64,000 nucleotides of DNA from Streptomyces flaveolus (lineage in GTDB: Bacteria; Actinomycetota; Actinomycetes; Streptomycetales; Streptomycetaceae): the NCBI RefSeq assembly GCF_000716535.1, contig NZ_JNWV01000007.1, positions 194,645 to 258,644 on the forward strand. The letters are read 5' to 3'. A model generated the notes under the pieces. That model was not told the origin of the DNA and searched no databases. It saw only the letters and a program-made list of their open reading frames with translations. Below, one piece after another: positions 59,084-64,000 of this stretch. Position numbers and translations under genes: made by a program. How positions within the stretch are numbered: position 1 is the first letter of the stretch; the number at the start of each line of letters is the position of its first letter.

Positions 59084-59347
59084 ATGGACCACATCGTGAC
59101 TGTTCAGGACGCTGTTACCGCGTTCGCCGACTGGAAGGAACCCACCAGCGCGGAGCTGGACGCGATCGAGCAGGAGATGCCGCTGATCCTGGCGGACGTC
59201 GACCTGCTGGACGCGCAGATCATCACCCTGGACCGCACGCCGAGCGAGCTGGACGAGCGGCGCATCCGCCGGGCCCGCCGGCGCGTGCTCGCCGCTCACC
59301 GCGACCACGTCAACGCGCTGGCCGGGCAGCCGGGGGGTGCCGCATGA
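59084..59347 (+). CDS. DUF6284 family protein
   Basis: This is an 87-residue helical protein: TSAELDAIEQEMPLILADVD, LLDAQIITLDRTPSELDERR, then a basic helix RIRRARRRVLAAHRDHVNAL. It matches the small DUF6284 proteins that start the transfer operon in many Streptomyces elements; the function is unknown. TAGGGAGAA precedes the ATG. Its stop overlaps the next start (ATGA), the first of several such overlaps that mark a tightly coupled operon through 61338. Confidence 0.85.
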   Translation: MDHIVTVQDAVTAFADWKEPTSAELDAIEQEMPLILADVDLLDAQIITLDRTPSELDERRIRRARRRVLAAHRDHVNALAGQPGGAA

Positions 59348-59628
59348 GCGCGAACCCCTCGCCGGGCGCCCTGCCCGTGGTCATCGTCCGTGTCGGCTCG
59401 CTGCTGATGCTCACGGCGACGGCCTGTCTGCTGGCGCTGCGGGAACCGCTGCTGTGCCTCGCCTTGCTCGTCAGCGTCATCGTCAACGCCGTCGGGTGGC
59501 TGCGAAGCCTTCGCGAGCGCTCCACCGGCGTTCCTGCTGCTCCCGGTGAGGAGAGCGACGAGGACGCGGAATTCGAGTCCTTCGCATGGGAGTACGGCGA
59601 CCTGCGCGACGGCGGGGAGGCGGCGTGA
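59344..59628 (+). CDS. Small membrane protein of the transfer operon (Spd-like)
   Basis: This 94-residue protein has two hydrophobic helices close together (VVIVRVGSLLMLTATACLLA, LLCLALLVSVIVNAVGWL) and an acidic cytoplasmic tail (EESDEDAEFESFAWEYGDLR). It is coupled to both neighbours by ATGA/GTGA overlaps. Small membrane proteins at this place in Streptomyces plasmids are called SpdA-type and help plasmid spread between mycelial compartments; assignment here is by position and topology only. Confidence 0.78.
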   Translation: MSANPSPGALPVVIVRVGSLLMLTATACLLALREPLLCLALLVSVIVNAVGWLRSLRERSTGVPAAPGEESDEDAEFESFAWEYGDLRDGGEAA

Positions 59629-60632
59629 ACAGCGTTCAGACCCGTTCAGCGGAGCGCGCCCTGTCGTCCGGCACGTGGCTGATCGTGTGTGGGGCGATGC
59701 TCTATTCCATCCTCACCGTGACGCCGCTGATGGCCGAGCACACGGCACAGGAGTGGACATGGACGGCGCCGATCCTGCCGCTTGTGGTGGACGCCGCCGT
59801 GGTCATCGTGGTCAAGCTCGATGATGTGCTGGCCCGTCTGGGCGGGGACGGCGGACGCTGGCCCCTCACCCTGCGGTGGATGACCGGCCTGATGACCCTG
59901 GCGCTCAACACAGCCGACTCCGCGCTGAAGAAAGACCTGGTCGGCGTGGCCGTCCACGCGGTGGCGCCACTGCTGCTGATCGTCACTGCGGAGACCAGCC
60001 TCGCCTACCGCCGGGCCATCGCCGCCGCCGTGGCAGCCCTGGACGCGGAACAGAAAGCCGAGCGGGAGCGGCGCGAGCAGGCGGCCCGCGAGCGCGCCGA
60101 ACGGGCCCGCGAAGAGGCCCGCGAGGAGCGCGAGCACGCCGCGCAGTTGGCGCGTGAACAGCGTGAACACGAAGCCCGCCTGGCCCGTGAGCAGGCTGAG
60201 CGGGAGGAGCGGCAACGGCGCGAGGAGCGCGAGGCCCGCGAGCGGGCGGAGGCTGCCGAGCGGGAGATCCGTGAACGCCGTGAACGCGAGCGTGAACAGC
60301 GTGAACAAGAGCGGCTGCGGCTCGAACAGCAGGCCCGTCAGCGGGCCGAAGCCGAGCAGCGTGAGCGCGCCGAGCAGGCGGAGCGTGAACGCCGTGAGCG
60401 CGAGGAGCGTGCGGCCCGTGAACGCGCCGCGCTGCTGGAGCGCGGCCCGGCCGAGAGCAAGCTGCCGGAGGACGAGGCGCGCCGGATCGTGGCTGCCGCG
60501 TTCGCTGCGGGTCTGTCGGTGCGGCAGGCGGCGGAGCTGTGCGGCTGGTCGGTCGGCTGGGTCTCCCACCGCTACGCCGAGCACCGCGACCCCAAGGGCG
60601 CCCGCGCTGAACTCGCGATCGCAGGTCAGTGA
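59625..60632 (+). CDS. spdB: SpdB-like DUF2637 membrane protein with ER/K-rich coiled coil and HTH
   Basis: From GTG 59625 the product is 335 residues. Four membrane helices come first (about 15-135: LIVCGAMLYSILTVTPLM, ILPLVVDAAVVIVVKLDDVL, AVAPLLLIVTAETSL). An uninterrupted stretch of about 140 residues almost only of Glu, Arg, Ala and Gln follows (about 150-290), expected to form a long single helix or coiled coil. It ends with an HTH-like domain (DEARRIVAAAFAAGLSVRQA, then AELCGWSVGWVSHRYAEH). The plan suggests a membrane protein reaching out to bind DNA during transfer. Confidence 0.85.
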   Translation: MNSVQTRSAERALSSGTWLIVCGAMLYSILTVTPLMAEHTAQEWTWTAPILPLVVDAAVVIVVKLDDVLARLGGDGGRWPLTLRWMTGLMTLALNTADSALKKDLVGVAVHAVAPLLLIVTAETSLAYRRAIAAAVAALDAEQKAERERREQAARERAERAREEAREEREHAAQLAREQREHEARLAREQAEREERQRREEREARERAEAAEREIRERREREREQREQERLRLEQQARQRAEAEQRERAEQAERERREREERAARERAALLERGPAESKLPEDEARRIVAAAFAAGLSVRQAAELCGWSVGWVSHRYAEHRDPKGARAELAIAGQ

Positions 60633-61003
60633 TGGGAACCCTGCCCGTCTACCGGTGGCGGCTCGCCCCGGACGGCTACGCCACCTACCGCCAGCTCCGC
60701 GCCCTGGGCCTGCGTCCGGGTGGTCAGGGGGTGGCGGCGCAGGTGGAGCGGCCTCGGCGCCGGCGGGGCCCGCTGGTCGCCTACCTGTACCGCATCGACC
60801 TGGCCAGGCCGGTGCGTCCGATGACCCCGGCGAAGTGGGCGGCTCTGGCCAAGGCCAACGCCGCCCGCCGCATCTGCCCCGAGTGCCGCAAGGATGCGGG
60901 ATACGTCATCCCGCCCTCGCTCGGCATGTGCGCGACCTGCGCTTTCCCCGACAACGCCCCGGAGGGTGCGTCATGGAACAGCTCCCCGCACACCGCCCGC
61001 TGA
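60629..61003 (+). CDS. RRQRL-type zinc-binding protein
   Basis: The 124-residue protein starts at GTG 60629 (overlapping the previous TGA; ATG 60632 follows at once). It shows YRWRLAPDGYATYRQLRALG, where the R-Q-L-R element replaces the usual RRQRL, then VAYLYRIDLARPVRPMTPAK. A four-Cys zinc site (CPECRKDAGYVIPPSLGMCATC) completes it. Such proteins are conserved in Streptomyces integrative elements, but their role is unknown. Confidence 0.85.
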   Translation: MMGTLPVYRWRLAPDGYATYRQLRALGLRPGGQGVAAQVERPRRRRGPLVAYLYRIDLARPVRPMTPAKWAALAKANAARRICPECRKDAGYVIPPSLGMCATCAFPDNAPEGASWNSSPHTAR

Positions 61004-61338
61004 CCGTCGTTCAGCTCCCGGACGGCAGCCACGCCTACGCCGACCCCGCCGCCCTGCCCGTCCAGCAGCCGAGCGGGCCGCAGGTGGTGCACATCCACCA
61101 GGCGCCGCCGGACCGCACGGTGCAGCGCGTCGCGCTCGGCTCCGGTGTCGGTGCCGGCGCGGTCGCGGCCGGCGTCTACTTCGGCCCGCTGCTCGTCGGC
61201 GTGCTGACCGCCATCGCCGCGAACCTCGCGACGCTCGCCTTCATCGCGCTCGTGCTCGGCTGGGCCGTGGTCACCGTCGTCCGCTCCGTCTCCGAGGGCG
61301 GCAAGGGCGCCGGTAAGCGCGGCCGGAAGAACCGCTGA
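60973..61338 (+). CDS. Small membrane protein preceding traB
   Basis: This is a 121-residue protein. A soluble N-terminus (PLTVVQLPDGSHAYADPAAL, VVHIHQAPPDRTVQRVALGS) is followed by two membrane helices (VGAGAVAAGVYFGPLLVGVL, AANLATLAFIALVLGWAVVT) and a basic tail (GGKGAGKRGRKNR). The start overlaps the RRQRL gene by 31 bp and has GGAGGG six bases upstream. It is Spd-like by position. The gap to traB holds repeats and a hairpin. Confidence 0.78.
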   Translation: MEQLPAHRPLTVVQLPDGSHAYADPAALPVQQPSGPQVVHIHQAPPDRTVQRVALGSGVGAGAVAAGVYFGPLLVGVLTAIAANLATLAFIALVLGWAVVTVVRSVSEGGKGAGKRGRKNR

Positions 61339-61492
61339 ACCACCCCGAGGCCGTAGGCGGCCCCTAGAGCGCCTGAGCCCCCTTCCGTGTGGGGTTTGAC
61401 CCCCGGAAGCCTGTTCGGCCGCCACAGGCCCCGTAGCGACGCAGGGTGACGGAAGTTTCCGCCCTCGCGCGCGCACGCGTAGGGGCCGCCTC

Positions 61493-61515
61493 GGAAACCA
61501 GGAAACCGGAAACAC
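61493..61515. repeat. Three direct GGAAACC-type repeats before traB (TRS/clt candidate)
   Basis: GGAAACCA (61493-61500), GGAAACC (61501-61507) and GGAAACAC (61508-61515) are adjacent direct repeats. A partial palindrome GGAAGTTTCC lies at 61451-61460. TraB translocases of Streptomyces bind short direct repeats (TRS) at clt loci, and this array is 87 bp upstream of the traB-like gene. Confidence 0.5.
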
Positions 61516-61539
61516 GCTCACTCCGCGTAATCCCTAGGT

Positions 61540-61572
61540 GTGGTGACGGGCCGTCGCAGGGCCCGTCACCAC
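61540..61572. terminator. 13-bp hairpin upstream of traB
   Basis: Arms 61540-61552 and 61560-61572 are perfectly complementary with loop GTCGCAG, 30 bp before the traB-like start. It may attenuate transcription from the spd genes into traB or be part of the clt region. Confidence 0.7.
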
Positions 61573-61601
61573 CGACCCACCATCTCTGAGAAGAGGACTC
61601 C

Positions 61602-63114
61602 GTGAGCCACGGACAAGTCTGGCGTGCCCACCGCCAGTACGCCGCCACCGCCGCACGATGGACCGCCGACGTGTGGCGCAAGGAAGCCGACCGCCGCGCC
61701 GCTCTGCGCGCCCAGCGCAAGCCGCTCGTGGCCGACGCCCGCGCCGCCCTGGAACGGGCCCGCGCCGTCGACCCCGAGGGCGTCACCTCCCTGCCCCACC
61801 GCGCCGAACGCGAACTGCGCACCGCCAAGGACGCTGAGCGGCCGCCCGAAGCTGACCGAAGCCGGGATCGTCGTCGCCGTCCGTCTCGACGGCACGTGGA
61901 CGGCGACCAAGCTTCGCGCGGCCGAGGACCACATCCGCGCCCTGCTCGGCGCACGCACGAGCCTGCGCATGCAGATCAAGGCGGGCAAGCAGGGCGGCTG
62001 GGCCGAACTCATCCTGCGCACCCGCAGCGCGGCCGACGGCGACGATCTGAAGTGGACACCCGAACGGCGCTCGCTCGGAGTCGACACCGTCACCGGCGAG
62101 CAGGTCACCGTGCCGCTCGGCGAACGGCTGCTCATCGCCGGCCGGTCCGGCGCGGGCAAGAGCGTGGCGTCCCGGCCGCTGCTGTACGACGCGTCCGAGG
62201 GTGACACGAACGCGCTCGTCATCATCGATCTCAAGCGTGTGGAAGGCCGGTTGTGGGACCACCGGGCCCGCGTCGCCTCCACCCCGCGCGAAGTTATCGA
62301 CGTGACCGACGAGCTGGAGACGGAGATGCTGGACCGGCTCAGCATCCTGCCCAAGGGACAGGACACCTGGACCCCCACCCCCGACCGGCCGCGCATCACG
62401 GTCGTCGTCGACGAGGGCGCCGAGGTCATGACGGCCGCCGACAAGGTCCCCTACGAGATGGAGACCGGCGACGGCAAGACCCGCACCGTCAACCGGTCCG
62501 CCCTGCCCGCGCTGGAGTCCATCGCCCGCATGGGCCGCGCGGCGTGCATCGACTTGTGGTGGATGACCCAGAAGCCCAGCATCAACGACGGCATCCCCAA
62601 GCAGATCGCCCCGCAGATCGGCGTCTCCATCTGCCTCGCGGTCCGCACCCCGGCCGAGGCCCGCGTCGTGCTCGGGGAGGACGCACAGGCCAAGGGCTGG
62701 AACGCCGACGAACTCCCCGTCCCCGGTGTCGCGCTGATCCGGGACGGCAAGCGCAAGCCCGACCCCGTCAAGGTCCGTTACATGGACAAGAGCGTGGTCA
62801 TCGCCCTGCCCGACCGCACCCCCTGGTCCCGCACCGTCGCGCCCACGGTGGAAGCCGCGGGCGCCCCGACGCTCACCCTCGTCAAGAACACGGCGCCGGA
62901 CGAGCCCACGACGGACAGCGCGGTTGCCCGCGTTCTAAAGGCCATCGAGACCGCCGACGAGCCGGTCGCCCAGAAGGACGTCGTCACCATCACGGGCCTG
63001 TCCAAGGGCGCCGTCTCCAAGGCCGTCAAAACCCTCACCACCGGCGGCACGGTCGTCCGCACTCTGGACGGCCGGCTGACCGCCACGCGTGGCGACGACA
63101 CCGCCGCCGCCTGA
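61602..63114 (+). pseudogene. traB: FtsK/TraB-like DNA translocase, frameshifted
   Basis: GTG 61602 (AGAGGA upstream) opens MSHGQVWRAHRQYAATAARW and runs to RAERELRTAKD. The conserved sequence then continues in another frame as LSGRPKLTEAGIVVAVRLDG to the stop at 63114. The shift lies at about 61830-61834 (one extra base or two missing). The main frame has Walker A LIAGRSGAGKS (about residue 183), VIIDLKRVEG, VVVDEGAEVM (Walker B) and a C-terminal winged helix (VVTITGLSKGAVSKAVKTL). It would be the ring translocase that moves the element as double-stranded DNA. Sequencing error, decay or programmed frameshift cannot be told apart here. Confidence 0.82.
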
Positions 63115-63208
63115 ACCACCACCCAAGACGACGGCGGCCCCCTTCCGCCAAGAACCGGGGCCGCCGCCTGTCCACCTGCCGTCAACAGACCTGTGGAGGT
63201 CTCCCAGC

Positions 63209-63358
63209 ATGACCCAACCCACCCTGATCCGGCGAGTGTGCGGCCGACGGCCGCGCTTACTGGACCTGTTCTGCTGCCCGGGCGGCCTGGCCAAGGGCTA
63301 CGCCGCGCACCTCGGCGCTGCGTTCCTCGCCTCCCTCAGCCTGGAGGCGGCGGCATGA
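63209..63358 (+). CDS. Truncated cytosine methyltransferase stub
   Basis: A 49-residue product from ATG 63209 with GGAGGT seven bases upstream. After a short basic start it shows RLLDLFCCPGGLAKGYAAHL, matching motif I (DLFCxxGG) of C5 DNA methyltransferases, but the chain ends after LSLEAAA with no catalytic domain. The stop overlaps the next gene's start (ATGA). Probably a relic whose translation still couples traB-region expression to the primase-polymerase gene. Confidence 0.65.
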   Translation: MTQPTLIRRVCGRRPRLLDLFCCPGGLAKGYAAHLGAAFLASLSLEAAA

Positions 63359-64000
63359 GCGGCGACCTGCTGGGTGCCGCCCTCGCGGCGGCGGAGCGCG
63401 GCTGGCACGTCTTCCCCCTGCGCCCCGGGACGAAGCGGCCCGCCCTCCATGGGGAGACCGTCTGCCCCCGTACCGGGCCCTGCGCCGGTGGGCACCGGAA
63501 GTGGGAGCAGCGGGCCACTACCGACCCCAGCCGCATCCGGGCCGCGTGGGCGCACGCCCCGTACAACGTCGGGATCGCAACCGGCCCGTCAGGGCTGCTG
63601 GTCGTGGACCTGGACAAGCCCAAGAGCGATACGGACGCGCCTGACGGCGCGGCGTCCTTCAAGGCGCTCTGCGAGCGCCACGGGCAGCCCCGGGGCAGCG
63701 CTGCTGCGGCCGGTGCCGCAGTGGCTGCTGACCCTCCTCGCCCCACCGCACCCCGTCAACCGCCCCGCAGCCACGCCCGCCCCGCTGCCGGTCGTGGCTG
63801 CGGGGCGGCGGGGTCGCTACGCGGAGGCGGCCCTGCGGCACGAGACCGCCACCGTCGCCGCCACGCAGGAGGGCGGGCGCAACGCCACGCTGCTGCGCGC
63901 TGCGCGGGCGCTGGGCCGGTTCGTCGCCTCCGGTGAACTGCCCCGTCCCATGGTGGAGGAGGCTCTTCAAGGGGCGGGAGAGGCGGCCGGTCTGCCGCCG
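63355..64000 (+). pseudogene. Bifunctional primase/polymerase gene with internal deletion, cut by window end
   Basis: ATG 63355 opens a prim-pol N-terminus: LGAALAAAERGWHVFPLRPG, TKRPALHGETVCPRT, NVGIATGPSGLLVVDLDKPK (the catalytic Asp region). At about 63695-63715, after CERHGQPRG, the frame loses sense. A different frame then supplies what reads as the protein's C-terminal part: LLRPVPQWLLTLLAPPHP and RGRYAEAALRHETATVAATQ, then NATLLRAARALGRFVASGEL to the window edge. The middle of the domain, normally more than 100 residues, is missing. Replication of element B would need another protein. Confidence 0.72.

Larger units (their letters stand above)
57235..64000. mobile_element. Integrated conjugative element B (AICE type), left part only
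   Basis: Rightwards from the shared attachment repeat come a GNAT gene, a GntR repressor with operators, a leader with hairpins, DUF6284, small membrane proteins, an SpdB-like DUF2637 protein, an RRQRL protein, FtsK/TraB-like translocase, a methyltransferase stub and primase-polymerase. This is the order of pSAM2-like actinomycete integrative elements, which move double-stranded DNA with a single TraB protein. The rep/xis/int end and the intact tRNA-Arg should lie beyond the window. Confidence 0.82.

Overview
The window is very GC-rich, uses GTG and TTG starts freely, and carries families typical of actinomycetes (GPP34, XRE/DUF5753 with DUF397, DUF5994, DUF2637, DUF6284, RRQRL protein, DUF3631). 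All of this points to a Streptomyces chromosome. It has three parts: ordinary chromosome (1 to about 23362), a complete integrated mobilizable element A (about 23408-57189), and the left part of a second integrated element B (from 57235 to beyond the window).

Chromosomal part. Genes in order are a DUF2165 membrane protein, an ADP-ribosylglycohydrolase-like protein whose metal-binding Asp pairs are replaced, a sodium:solute symporter, an SDR oxidoreductase divergent from an EthD-like protein across a perfect palindrome, a polytopic membrane protein, a D-Ala-D-Ala carboxypeptidase with ten in-register 30-bp repeats, GPP34, an XRE/DUF5753 + DUF397 pair, glutathione peroxidase, and an ArsR-type regulator divergent from an MFS exporter across four tandem repeats. 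Then comes a duplicated signalling module of SpoIIE/PP2C phosphatase flanked by two DUF5994 genes. In each copy a different DUF5994 gene has decayed. A STAS-GNAT fusion closes the region.

Element A. A perfect 45-bp direct repeat lies at 23363-23407 and 57190-57234. Its complement reads as the 3' half of a tRNA-Arg(CCU), from the anticodon loop to the acceptor end. A 31-bp terminator palindrome lies just past the tRNA 3' end on the left. The tyrosine integrase abuts the right repeat. The mobility genes are a relaxase, a MobC-like protein, DUF2637, a DUF3631 ATPase, a small excisionase-like HTH protein and an XRE regulator. The cargo is a three-domain lysozyme, a peptidoglycan-binding membrane protein, a TIR/multi-TM protein with a small membrane partner and a HIT hydrolase, a Mokosh type I-like phage-defence pair (kinase-like SF1 helicase plus PLD-like protein), an unknown gene with an XRE-ImmA/IrrE protease, and a complete FxLD class I lanthipeptide cluster. 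The 59-aa lanthipeptide precursor (41140-41319) is easily missed.

Element B. It begins at the right-hand repeat and looks like an actinomycete integrative conjugative element: GntR repressor with operators, small Spd-type membrane proteins, FtsK/TraB translocase, primase-polymerase. Neither repeat is followed by the 5' half of the tRNA, so the intact tRNA-Arg should lie beyond 64000. The two elements would then be accreted in tandem at one tRNA. In element B, traB is frameshifted, a cytosine methyltransferase is reduced to a stub, and the primase-polymerase has lost its middle, so this copy looks degenerate unless the sequence has errors.
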